DNA of 41,652 nucleotides from the NCBI GenBank assembly GCA_003427395.1, contig BFEA01000024.1:1790041-1831692 (forward strand), given 5' to 3'. Positions 21,264-31,063 of this stretch are shown piece by piece. Source of the DNA: Chara braunii (taxonomy: Eukaryota > Streptophyta > Charophyceae > Charales > Characeae). The position numbers and the translations under genes are program-made. Position 1 is the first letter of the stretch; every line of letters starts with the position of its first letter. Under the pieces are notes generated by a model that saw only the letters and a program-made list of their open reading frames with translations, had not been told where the DNA came from and made no database searches.

Positions 21264-22466
21264 TTGAAAAGGCGAGAGGGTGGATCCAGCGAAGGCGCTG
21301 GCCGGCAAACCGGAAGGGGGCACGTCCCGAAGTCCAAAAAGTTGCGCAGGGTTGACGGATCGGACGGCGAGATGGGGGGTCAAGAGGGACAGAACGTGTC
21401 GCCCATGGATATCACTTCCATGGCCATGCCAACGCTCAGGTTCGGGAGAGACGGTGTCAGTAGGGAGCGGATGATTGCACTAGCCAACCTTGGTCTTCCA
21501 GGGACTCCACTTGGCAGCGGGAGCGGAACCGTGCGTTCTCAAGGGATTATCATCAACGACACAGCACCGCAAAGGTTTGTCAGTTCAACGTCCACGATCG
21601 TTTCCGTTGTCGAACGCACGGATAAAGGACAGGTCCCTGGGTCTCCCTTGCGCCACGTGGAGCCGTCGAACACGTTGATGGTCGGGGGGTCATCGAGGGT
21701 TGTTGCACCTTCCGCACAAGCAGGAAGCGCCAGTATCTATGCCACCGCCACTACTGCGGGAGAAAGGCGAAAAGATCAGAGGGTCGAAGAGGCGGGGAGG
21801 AAAGAGGAGAGGAGGGATTAGACTCCGCGGGCGGACGACGAGGACGACGAGCCTCTCAACTTGAGGAAGAAAATAACACGTCAGGGGGAAGAGTTGGAGG
21901 CGAAATCCAGGCTCAGGGTAGACGGGAAGACGTTCTCGGGAAGTGGACATGGTCTCATGATTGCAGACGCCGTGCACGATTGCGCGGACTATTATTGTGC
22001 AATCCTGAACGGTGATGCAGGCGCCACCGCTCTGCATGGCATCATCATGCCACCCCATGATGTTCCGCTTGTGTGAATCGAAGATCCTGCACAGCGAGAA
22101 TCAACTCTACAACGGGCGAGACAGACGGAGAACGTCGCTATGCGCGTCATCCACGGGTGGATATTCATGTCGACCTCAAGGTCCGATGGTTTCGCCCGCG
22201 CCGAGTTGTAAGTCGCCGAAAGCAGTTTGCCAAAGCGCGGAGTGGTCGAGGGTAGTGTCGCCTAGTGTTGTCTACCACACGCTCGCTTTGAAGATGACAT
22301 TCGATTGTGGTATGCGGGAGCATACATCGACAATAGGCCCGAGGACAACGACATGGCAGCCTATCAGGAGTCCACGGTGATGCGTTTGGCGTCTTGCTTT
22401 CACGATGCGCTCCGATCCGACCAGTGGTCCGACGGCGGGAAAATGTCGCGGTCAAGACTTAGCTGA
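21264..22466 (+). pseudogene. Hypothetical gene, single open frame with four nonsense codons
   Basis: Family not recognised. One plus frame can be followed for 1.2 kb with stops only at 21819-21821 (TAG), 22074-22076 (TGA), 22209-22211 (TAA) and 22263-22265 (TAG), before a final TGA at 22464-22466. Protein-like blocks: KSKKLRRVDGSDGEMGGQEG, SPMDITSMAMPTLRFGRDG, DDEDDEPLNLRKK, ADAVHDCADYYCAILNGDAG, NVAMRVIHGWIFMS, FEDDIRLWYAGAYIDNRPED, YQESTVMRLASCFHDALRSD. The N-terminal half is basic and low-complexity; the C-terminal half looks folded, with Trp/Tyr-rich helices. The TGA at 22074 replaces what could be a CGA Arg. No catalytic motif is visible. It follows the Myb/SANT gene by 1.4 kb on the same strand and may be its partner in a repeated gene pair. 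No clear start: the frame begins after a stop at 21255. Confidence 0.5.
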
Positions 22467-24913
22467 GTCGTGGATGCTTTCCGCCTGCTGCTCACCTCGT
22501 GCATGTGGGTCATGGGACGCAGCGTAACTATTTCGGTGCCTTTTTATTTCCACGTCGGCGCCATGCATGCAAGCTTCCCCCGCCTCCCCCTGTATCTCAT
22601 GCCATCTTCATCCTCTCTTCCTTTAATCCGTAACCGTTTTCCCCTTTCATTTGCGCTCCTTTCTCCCTCCGTTCATCTGAATTTTGGTCGTGCTCCACAC
22701 CGCCCTTTGCCCCCTCTCCTTTCCCGCCTTCGTCTTCGTATAGGAAGGCTCTACCGATCCCTTCCCCAACCCTTCGAGACATCAGGGGGTAGTGTGTAAG
22801 GAGGCACTAATCCCCTCATGCTGCGATCTGATTGGGTGCAAAGTAACTCACGCGGATCAATATGACTTTCCCAAGGCAACCAATCCCTCTCCCCTTCCCC
22901 CTCTCTTCTACCCCTTCTCCTTCCCTCTCTTCGGTCTTCTACTTCAGAATCCCCACCGCAACTATAAGATTCGCAAGCACATTTGGAAAACTCTCTCTCA
23001 ACCTATTTGCTAGCTGTAGGGAAGTAGTGGCTACTAGCTAGATGACGTGATGATCAGCGATTCGAAAAGTCCTGACAAGATCACTATAGTCTTGCGAGGC
23101 TGCACGGTGGATAGAGACTAAGTTGGTGGGGTAATGATTGTTGTGGAACGAAGGTTGCTACGTGGCGCTCGGGGTCGCCAATGCTTGGGTAAGGAAGTGT
23201 GTGTATTGACGAGTGGTTGCATGGCCTGTGGCCATGGTATGAGAGAAGAAGGCTTGCACGCCTTCATTCCCCGTTCTCTTTCATCATATTTTGGAAGCGA
23301 AGTTCACGACAAGACACCGATCTCCTTCAGATCTCCTTGTATGCCTATGTATTGGTGTCTGTCTTTTTTGTCCCTTTTTTCGGCCAAGTCATAGCTTCCC
23401 CAATACACACACACACACACACGCTCTCTTTATGAATGATTGGATGATGTGACGATGTCCTTGTTTATGTCTGCATCTAAGTCACCATTCTGCTTATCCC
23501 TTTTAGTTCGATCGGATCTCGCAAGGACGAGCATCATAGAACTTAAGAGGTTGACGAGGTCACGCAACCTTGCTTTTTTTTTTCTCTGCCTCGTTTTGTA
23601 TGATGAATGGTGCGGTTTTATAGTGATGATTGATGTGCTCATGGTCTCCTACCCCTTTCTTTTTAATAGTCAAAGTTTCGTCGGGCGAACTCGGTCGAGT
23701 GCAAAAGGTTGAGGGCGAGTCACTTTTTTTTTTTTTTTTTAAGCCAAGTTGTTGTAGAAGCCGGACTCCAGACACACGAGGTTACTGACACAGCTATTGG
23801 TAGTCCTGACAGTCCCTTATGCTCCATAAGACCACTTTCCCTACCCATCCTCTCGGCAATTCTCCTAGTGCACCCCTATCCTACTATCCTACCTTAGTGT
23901 TGAATACTCAGGACTATCACCATGCTATTGCAGCGGGCGACTTGGACCAGACAGTAGTTCTAGGCACCGGGGCTGGGTGAGGCACTTTCTTGTACGGCTG
24001 AACTGCTGTTTTTATGTTTTGGATATAATGTGATTTTGGTTTTATTTTCCTTTTCCATAGAATTAACTGAGCTTTGTCCTTGCTTTCTTTCTTCCCTCGA
24101 ATAAATGTTGTCACCCGTGCTCTTGTTCAAACAGAATGATGGATTGAGTAGACGAACGAAAACTAACGAGCTTATACCATGTGGACTGACCATACAGATC
24201 TGACTCGGTGTCCGCATCTCGTACCCCCACAACGCCCATTCCCATACAATGAGGAAAGGCTACATGTATGCGAGAAGGACGTACAAGAAGCAATTGCAAA
24301 GATTGAAGGACGCTATTATTTCCCTCCGGAAACGAGGTGTTTTGGGTTCATGAGTCATGGGTTTGTGGTTGTTGATACTCATTTTCTGCCTTATTGTTTT
24401 TTATAACCCTTCAACGAGTTGATTGTCATCCTATGGATGGCAGTGGCACCCCATTGACCTAGTACTCTCTGAAGCGATTGTCGCCTCCTAGAGCGCTACC
24501 AAAAAAAGAGATTCCACTACCGGACTAGTGGCGAGGACGAGTTCAAGGAAGGAGCGGCCAGCCTGCGGCCTTCCACGCCGGATTCTGACACCCGTGGTGA
24601 GCAACGACGGGATTTAATTTGAAAACGCGATCCCACATGCGTACCCCCGCCTTTCCGTTCGAAAAGACGTCGAGTAGCCCTCATGGAGGTTCAGATATAC
24701 TTTTTGGATTAGATAGACGTTGCAAACTGCGTGTGCCCATTTTTCCCGCGCAGCGATGGCTGTTTCTCGCTAAAACTGAGACCACACGGGAAATTTCAGT
24801 TCTGTCTGTCTCCACACTCAATTTCCAAAAAAAACCTTGGCACACCCCATCTTGCTGTTCTTTCAGGGCCTTTTCCTCATCTTAGTCACTCCGACCGGAA
24901 GACAACACAGAGC
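22467..24913. other. No gene recognised; pyrimidine-rich and microsatellite-bearing
   Basis: 22590-22960 is strongly C/T-biased on the plus strand. A (CA)n run occupies 23403-23422 and a T18 tract 23724-23741. Short open frames lack family signatures. I see no tRNA, rRNA or snRNA motif. Confidence 0.5.
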
Positions 24914-25384
24914 ATGAGGTTAAAACATCACAAACACGTCTTCATGCAGCGCCCCATTGCACTGTTGACGTGGCGCTGGTGGGACCGCATATGGCGTAAA
25001 ATGGTGCGGGACGCACTCTGGTCATGGTCCTGGCAGGCCATATTGGCAGGACACTGTCCGGCAATGGCAAACCCATCCCCCTTCATGAGCAAGTTGTCCA
25101 GTTAAGGCAGACAGTCCGTCCTGTGGGCACTCTGGTGGCAGTGTTGTCTGCTGACTTTGGAAGGGGTTAGAGTAGAAGGCCCCGAACTGACAGGGAAGAT
25201 TAAGGAGCTCGTTCAATCGGAACTGATGCGTGGATGGCACGAGCTCAAACCCCAAGACTTAGTGAACATCTTTCAAACTGATTGGGACATCAAGAGGGTG
25301 ATTACTGCATTTTGTATGGACTGGCTGGGAGGGCAACGGGAGGGCTCGACAGCTCGAGTTGAGTGGGGGGAGGGATCTGGCTGA
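24914..25384 (+). pseudogene. Possible Trp-rich coding remnant
   Basis: One plus frame is open from an ATG at 24914 to 25384 except for a TAA at 25103-25105. The first part is unusually rich in tryptophan (LLTWRWWDRIWRKMVRDALW). The second part looks helical and protein-like (GKIKELVQSELMRGWHEL, then DLVNIFQTDWDIKRVITAF). No known domain is recognised, and chance is not excluded in 470 bases. If real it would be an exon or a decayed mobile-element gene. Confidence 0.25.
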
Positions 25385-25815
25385 TTCGTTGGGACAGCCC
25401 CCCCCCAGAGATTATAAGCTGGGTTTCAAAGACTGGACTAATATCGAGCCTACCTTCCCAATGAGGGCCCCCGTCTGATTTCCTGAACCCCTTCCCACCT
25501 CACCCTCTCTCTCTAGTGGAAGCCCTCATTTGAACACAGCGATGAAGAAGACCCCCTTGGTGCCCTCCGGGAGGTGGAATGGTGCATAGGAAGACGCTAC
25601 ATACCTCTGAAGACTCGGGACTCGGCAGAGATGCATCCAGGCGCAAGGCAGGGTAGGGCGCTCAGTGGCGGGGCAAAGAGGTCCCAGGATCAGATCAGAA
25701 ACTCGTAGAATTTCTCAGAACTTTCTCAGTAGCCAAAGCGGGGCAAGGGCCCTGGCACTCGACAAAGTGGGAGAATTTCATTACAAGCCTTACACCTCAC
25801 CGCCCTTCTCCGATC

Positions 25816-25840
25816 TTTTTTTTTTTTTTTTTTTTTTTTT
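25816..25840 (-). repeat. Poly-T25 (poly-A on minus strand)
   Basis: Twenty-five T on the plus strand. Read on the minus strand it is a poly-A that could be the tail of a retroposed sequence lying at higher coordinates. I did not see matching target-site duplications. Confidence 0.85.
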
Positions 25841-25854
25841 AAAGGCCCTGAGTT

Positions 25855-25894
25855 AATGCTAGGGTAGCTGATAAGAGCAGACTCCCCTAGCATT
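25855..25894. repeat. Perfect 10-bp inverted repeat, 20-base loop
   Basis: AATGCTAGGG at 25855-25864 pairs with CCCTAGCATT at 25885-25894. The loop is 20 bases. Lies 15 bases from the T25 tract. Could be a terminator-like or RNA-structural hairpin, or the remnant of an inverted-repeat element. Confidence 0.7.
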
Positions 25895-26233
25895 CTCTGG
25901 GCAGCTCCATCTATTGGTGGGGAGCGGCACCTGCTGGAAATCGGGTCCAGCGTCCCTCACATTTGGCAATTGGAATACATTTGAAAACTGTACAACCGAT
26001 AGTCTCTGCACTAGTTCTGACCTTTGAGTCTTGTTGTAAAGGACCTCTTCACCCTCCCATAAGGCGCCTGATGTATCAATCCTACCTAGAACTTACAACA
26101 GTAAGGAGGGGTTGATGGGAAGACTGTCTATACCTACCCCTCCTGTCCATCTGTAACTGAATCTCTTCTATACCATGATAATGGAACCAGTGCATTCTGA
26201 GGAAGCGTGAAAAGGCTAGGGAACTCGTTGGCC

Positions 26234-26530
26234 GGACGAAGGGTTATCGATGGATCCACCTGCGTCCACTCATTAAACCGAAGTTTGTAATCTCTGATAA
26301 GTTCTTGTTCTCCCTCCTTCCCTTCTCCGGACGAAGGGGTATCGATGGATCCACCTGTGTCCACTCATTAAACCANTCATTAAACCAAAGTTTGTAATCT
26401 CTGATAAGTTCTTGTTCTCCCTCCTTCCCTTCTCCGGACGAAGGGGTATCGATGGATCCACCTGTGTCCACACATTAAACCGAAGTTTGTAATCTCTGAT
26501 AAGTTCTTGTTCTCCCTCCTTCCCTTCTCC
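26234..26530 (+). repeat. ~95-bp tandem repeat, three copies
   Basis: Copies start with GGACGAAGG at 26234, 26329 and 26436. Each continues ATCGATGGATCCACCTG, ACATTAAACC/TCATTAAACC, GAAGTTTGTAATCTCTGATA and a CT-rich end. Copy two is 12 bases longer: TCATTAAACCA is doubled around an N at 26376. Minus-strand frames through it are open but only reflect the repeat. Confidence 0.92.
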
Positions 26531-26678
26531 CTCCCAATCCACCTGCCCTATTTTCCCCCCCTTCCCTCCCCCCAGCCAGTCACTGCTGAATTTTTGAAAA
26601 ATTTTCTTGATTTCAGCTTTGGAAGAGTTGAACTGGATTTTCTCCTTTATCGTGATCCATTGATCGAGAATTTATGAT

Positions 26679-27849
26679 TAAAAGGTCCTTTACCCGATGC
26701 AGGCCTCAGGCCTTGTAAAAGTAAAGCAGCGTGAAAGGGTATCTCGCCAGGGCTCAGAAACGTGAAAGCATGTCAAAGGTCAAGCTCTCTGTCAACGGGC
26801 ACATCCAAATCTAAAGCAAAGGACATTGTCAAAAGACTTACCTATTCACCAGGAGATGTGCATGTCGTGTCTGTTCGGAATAGGGTGTGTCTGTGCGTGC
26901 AGTCAGTGCACCTGTTCGTGCAAAGAAGAGTGTCTATTCACACCTTGGGAGTGTCTGTTCAGGCAGTGAGTGTGTCTGTTCGTCTAAAGATGTGCCTATC
27001 CGAAAGTAAGTCAATAGGTGAAGTCCCAGTTCTGGTTTAAGTCAAGGGAACAGTCCAGATCCAGACTTTCCAGTCCAAATCTAGGCCGAAAGGCCTCAGC
27101 AGCAGTTGAACTTCATTGGGNCTGTACTGGGACACATGCAATGCAGGGTCTGGGACGAAGGAAAGGCTGAACTGAGCNAANGNAGACCCAGCGAGGAGAG
27201 ACCAACACTATAGAAGCAGCAGCCAGCCTCATTCCTCNCCAGATCTCCACTGGCCATNTCTGCGTGGAAGTGCTGGTGCGCTTGTGCGCTAAGTCAGGAG
27301 GAGCAGTGCTGGAGGATGAAGATGCGCTGAGTGAGGGAAGAAGCCTGTACGCTGGAAGTGATGCAGCCATAGTTGCCCAGCGAGTTAGTANTAGTAGTAG
27401 AGGGTTAGTAGTAGACAACTATGAGTAGTATTCAGAGTAGATCCTCACGAGTAAAGAGTGTGTATGCATCGTAGGAGGAAGGGACCGAGGCAGAGAGTGT
27501 TCATTCAAGGCTTGGCTATGGAAGATACTTACNNGAANTGNCTGTGAACTGCAGAGGTGGCGCTGATGAGTNGTGACCACATTGATGACTNGGAGACAAT
27601 CTGCAGNAGTAGCGTTGATGTATTGGGAGTCATGTTGATGAGTTGATGCTGGTTTGGCATTGCGCTGTTGAGCGCTGGACTCAGGGAACTATGNAACTCT
27701 TTGTAATCATAATTTTGATAATATAAGCTGTGAAACTCGGTTTTCTTCTCATCTACCTTTGTCTATCGTGTGAGACTACTGATCATTGTGTGCGAGTATG
27801 ATGCATGACATATACACACTTGCGTGAGATGGTCCCCAGGACCCATGCA
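26679..27849 (+). repeat. Candidate 5' LTR of element 2
   Basis: The left end is set by the 73-bp sequence shared with 34576-34648. The right end is set by CCATGCA at 27843-27849, six bases before the primer-binding site, giving about 1.17 kb. Fifteen isolated N lie between 27121 and 27694, all inside this interval. Start and end dinucleotides are not a clean TG...CA at the left end, so that boundary may be off by several bases. Because the downstream copy does not match past 73 bp, LTR identity rests mainly on position and on the primer-binding site. Confidence 0.55.
27719..27727 (+). promoter_or_regulatory. Possible TATA box of the 5' LTR
   Basis: AATATAAGC about 130 bases before the LTR end is a plausible core promoter for element RNA. 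Position fits an LTR U3/R promoter, but the motif is short and the surrounding DNA is only moderately AT-rich. Confidence 0.3.
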
Positions 27850-27854
27850 AAATT

Positions 27855-27866
27855 TGGTATCGGAGC
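27855..27866 (+). other. Primer-binding site complementary to initiator tRNA-Met
   Basis: TGGTATCGGAGC matches the canonical plant retrotransposon site TGGTATCAGAGC with one substitution. It lies five bases after the LTR end. The 3' end of tRNA-Met anneals here to prime minus-strand DNA synthesis. Confidence 0.82.
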
Positions 27867-28838
27867 AGATGCTCGCTATACTCATAGCACTGGCATGATC
27901 AAGGCCGGCGAGAGGATGTTGAAGAAGTGGTGATGGAGGAGTAGTGAAGGAGGGAGGAAGAGAAGAGGTGTTGGATGGTGGGGGAAGCAGGCCGAAGAAG
28001 GAGAGGTGAGAGTTACTTACCTGGAGCGTGCGGAGCGTCGTGGAGCATCACCGGCGGTATCTTCAAGAAGAGAGAAGCACCTCCTTTCCCTGAACCTGCA
28101 TGCATGTGTGTGTCCCCTACCTTCTCTCTCTGACCCTCTGAAGGTGATTGTTGTTGGACTGGTGTCAGAACTGGATCTGAATCGTCGTAGGATGTCAGAG
28201 TCTGAGTGTCAGAATCTGGGTGGTCCAAATGCGATGTGTTAGGGCCTGGTTACATTGGAATAGGTGGTCAGTGTCCTGCGAGTAGGAGTAGACTCTCTCC
28301 TACCCCTCTCGATAGGCAGACCGTGTCATCGTCATTAGGAACAAAGAATTGATGTGGGTAGTGGCCATATGCCACGCCAGATTGCAAATACCAAGCAATG
28401 TAAGATTGATGATGCATCTACAGGGCCAGCTAAGCCCGAAAGAAAGAAAAAATTGAGCGAAGTAATTATGCCTGGTTGACTATCTGCATCTGCTACTTCT
28501 GCGCTATACTTCATACCCGCATCCACACAAGCCAGCCCGTTAGTAGAAAGACAAGGCATCAAGGGGGAGGTACAACAAGGTACCAGAAACACATTGAAAC
28601 GAATTTGATCCAGAAAGCCAGACAACATATTAGAAAGAAAAAAAAGATATATACCAAGAACAAACATTGGTTTCAAGTTGATTGTAGTATCCATTGTGCA
28701 CACCTTCTATAATTGAAAAAAAAAAAAAAAAAGGTGTAGTACTCCATTCACCGCAGATCAACACAGAGTCCGCAAGTGACTTGGACAGGGATAGTACTGT
28801 GGTGATTCGGCGGAGGGTCCCTTGTGTCGGTCGTCATC
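27867..28838 (+). other. Element 2 leader (untranslated), no gene
   Basis: About 970 bases between primer-binding site and the first gag ATG. It contains an A17 tract at 28716-28732 and short open frames without family signatures. A packaging signal would be expected here but none can be recognised by eye. Confidence 0.55.
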
Positions 28839-30978
28839 ATGGATGACTATCCCATCCAGGGCCTGTTGGCCCTTTCTGTCTTGTTGGGGATGCTGTTCCG
28901 GCTCATGTTCCCATTGGGGTTCGGACGGGTATGTACGTCCCGCATGTTGATGCGATCAGGGACAGTGAAGCCTGGCCCCACACCTGCGGAACAAGCAGAA
29001 ATTGACCGCAAACTGGCATAAAAGAAAAAAGAAAAGGAAGCCAAGAAAAAGCAGAAAAAAGACGAAGCAAAGAGAAAAATGAAAGAAAAGATGGATAAGG
29101 AATTAGAAGAAGAATTGAAGAGTATACGAGAAGAAGAAGAAGAAGAAGAAGAAGAAGAAGAACAGGAAGAAGGAGAAGTTTTGGAAAGACGTCGTCGTCT
29201 GCACTTACCTGAGAGTAGCAATACTGCAGCGGCCAGACTTCCAGTTGAACCATTGGATTGGGCCGGTCAGCACTATTACTCCAGCGAGCCGCTAAGGGAA
29301 ACTGAAGAAGAAAAAAACACGTTCATCGCAAAGTTGGCCACTGTGACAGATCCAGTCGAGCGAAACCTGCTAATGGAGGAAACGCGAGCTGAGTTGAACA
29401 ATAGAATGCTAGCAGCCAGGAGGCAAGAAGTGGAAGAAAAAAAAAGGTTGCAGGTAGAAGGGGAAAAACTGCAGAAGGCTTTAGAAGCTCAAAAGGATAA
29501 ACCCTCTGCAACCGAAGAACAACTTGCTCTCCTCAGAGAAACTGTCCTCAACACAAGGCAGGATATGACTTTAATGCATCAAACCATACAAAGAGTGGAA
29601 ACACATCGGGTTGAATTCGACAATGTCTGGAATAACTTCTTGAAAAAGTCAGCAAAGGACGTTGACCAGCATGTCCAGACTTACATCAGAGCCTTGGATG
29701 AACATGTCACTAAGACTTTCACTCCCGAAGTCATAGAAAAGATAGTAAAGGGCGCTGGAGGCGTGGAGGAGGAGATGGTGATGACGATGACGATGATGAA
29801 AAGAAAGGGAAAAGAAGGGGGGATCCAAAAAAAAAACTTCCTCAGGAAACCGGGCAGGTTAGCAAGATAAAACTTAAACTGTCGTGGACCTATAATCCAA
29901 AGAAGGAGGAAAGTGTTCTGCATTGGGCGGCAACAATCGAAACATATGTGTACGGACAACGTATTCCATACTGGGACAGGGTGTTGATGGCAACTTCATG
30001 CATGGGGGCGATGCCATGAGCTTCGCCATATCGCTGCAAAAGGAGGCAGGATGCAGCTCCATGGTAGAGTATTCGCAACAAACGCGAATCGAAGATTTCC
30101 TCAAAGCCATAAGGGAAAGATTCGAAGATAACAATTTTGCAAGACGCACTGAGATGTTAATCCTCAGCCTTCCTGATAGGAAATGGAAAAGTACCTCTGC
30201 CTTAAAGGCAACTATGGACGAACTGTTACAATGCCCGGATCATGGATTGACGCCAGCCCAAATCTTAAACAGTTTTGCACCAGCGCTTCCGGATCCCCTG
30301 AGAGCACAACTCTATCCTCGCACCAAAGAAGAGGGGATGACATATGAGAAGTTCGGCAAGTTTGCAATAGATCACGCCGGCTTTCTCGTCGAAGCGAACT
30401 ATTGCCATTACTGGAAGAATCTGCAAGCGAGTAAAAGATGGCAAAACCGCACTATCTCAGGGTCTATACCTGGGAAGGACAGTCTCCTTCTAACTTTTGA
30501 GGAAGGAGGCGCCGAGACCATCTTCTGGGATCAGGCAGACTATGGTCTCGATGAACCCAACAGACCGGTAGCTCAGGAGGGGAGTTACGCGGCTGTTGCA
30601 GCCCGCGGGGGAGGGCGTCAAGGAAGAGGACGTGGCCGAGGAAGAGGTCGCGGCCGTGGTGGACGAGGATTCGGCACCCAGAGGGGTGGTGGTGAAGGAA
30701 GCCACTACGTGGGAGGAAGGGGAAATGGTCCCTCACAAGGGGGTCGTGGTTCCTACTCCACCTGGGGTAGAGGAAGAGGCATGTGGTACAATAAGTGGGA
30801 CAAACCATACCCACCACATCCAGGCCTACCCGAAGGAGAGCCTTGGAAAGACTTGGGAATAACAGAAAAAGTCTGGGCCGAAAGAAAGAAGGCAGACCAA
30901 TGCCTCAAATGTGGGGACCCCGACCACATTGTCCCCTATTGCCCTGACTATAGGGGGGCAAAAGGGAACAACCAGTAG
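28839..30978 (+). pseudogene. gag: Element 2 gag with hydrophobic N-terminus, coiled coil, Arg/Gly tail and zinc knuckle
   Basis: ATG at 28839 starts MDDYPIQGLLALSVLLGMLF, a hydrophobic segment long enough for one membrane pass, then FGFGRV-like residues and GTVKPGPTPAEQAE. After an in-frame TAA at 29019-29021 a Lys/Glu-rich coiled coil continues (Glu run from a GAA microsatellite at about 29127-29165; heptad-like EEKKRLQVEGEKLQKALEA; VFDNVWNNF-like region), to 29760. The frame then moves: DDDDEKKGK, then SWTYNPKKEESVLHWAATIE (capsid start) in a second frame, then DAMSFAISLQKEAGCSSMVE and the capsid in a third, from about 30005. The tail has GRGRGRGRGRGRGGRG (RNA binding) and the zinc knuckle CLKCGDPDHIVPYC (CX2CX4HX4C) at about 30900. 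Gag packages the element RNA. Confidence 0.83.
29127..29165 (+). repeat. GAA trinucleotide run coding for poly-Glu
   Basis: About a dozen GAA codons in succession inside gag. The repeat lengthens the acidic part of the coiled coil; length polymorphism is expected. Confidence 0.85.
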
Positions 30979-31063
30979 AGGTGTCAGTTGCCTCTACCGG
31001 GGCTTCGAATGTTGAAAAATCAGAATCCTCCCATTTGAAGGCCCCACTGGTCATCGCCAAGCC

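Larger units (their letters stand above)
25385..26233. other. No gene recognised; T25 tract and hairpin
   Basis: Mixed-composition sequence with a T25 homopolymer at 25816-25840 and a 10-bp inverted repeat just after it. Nothing else supportable. Confidence 0.5.
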
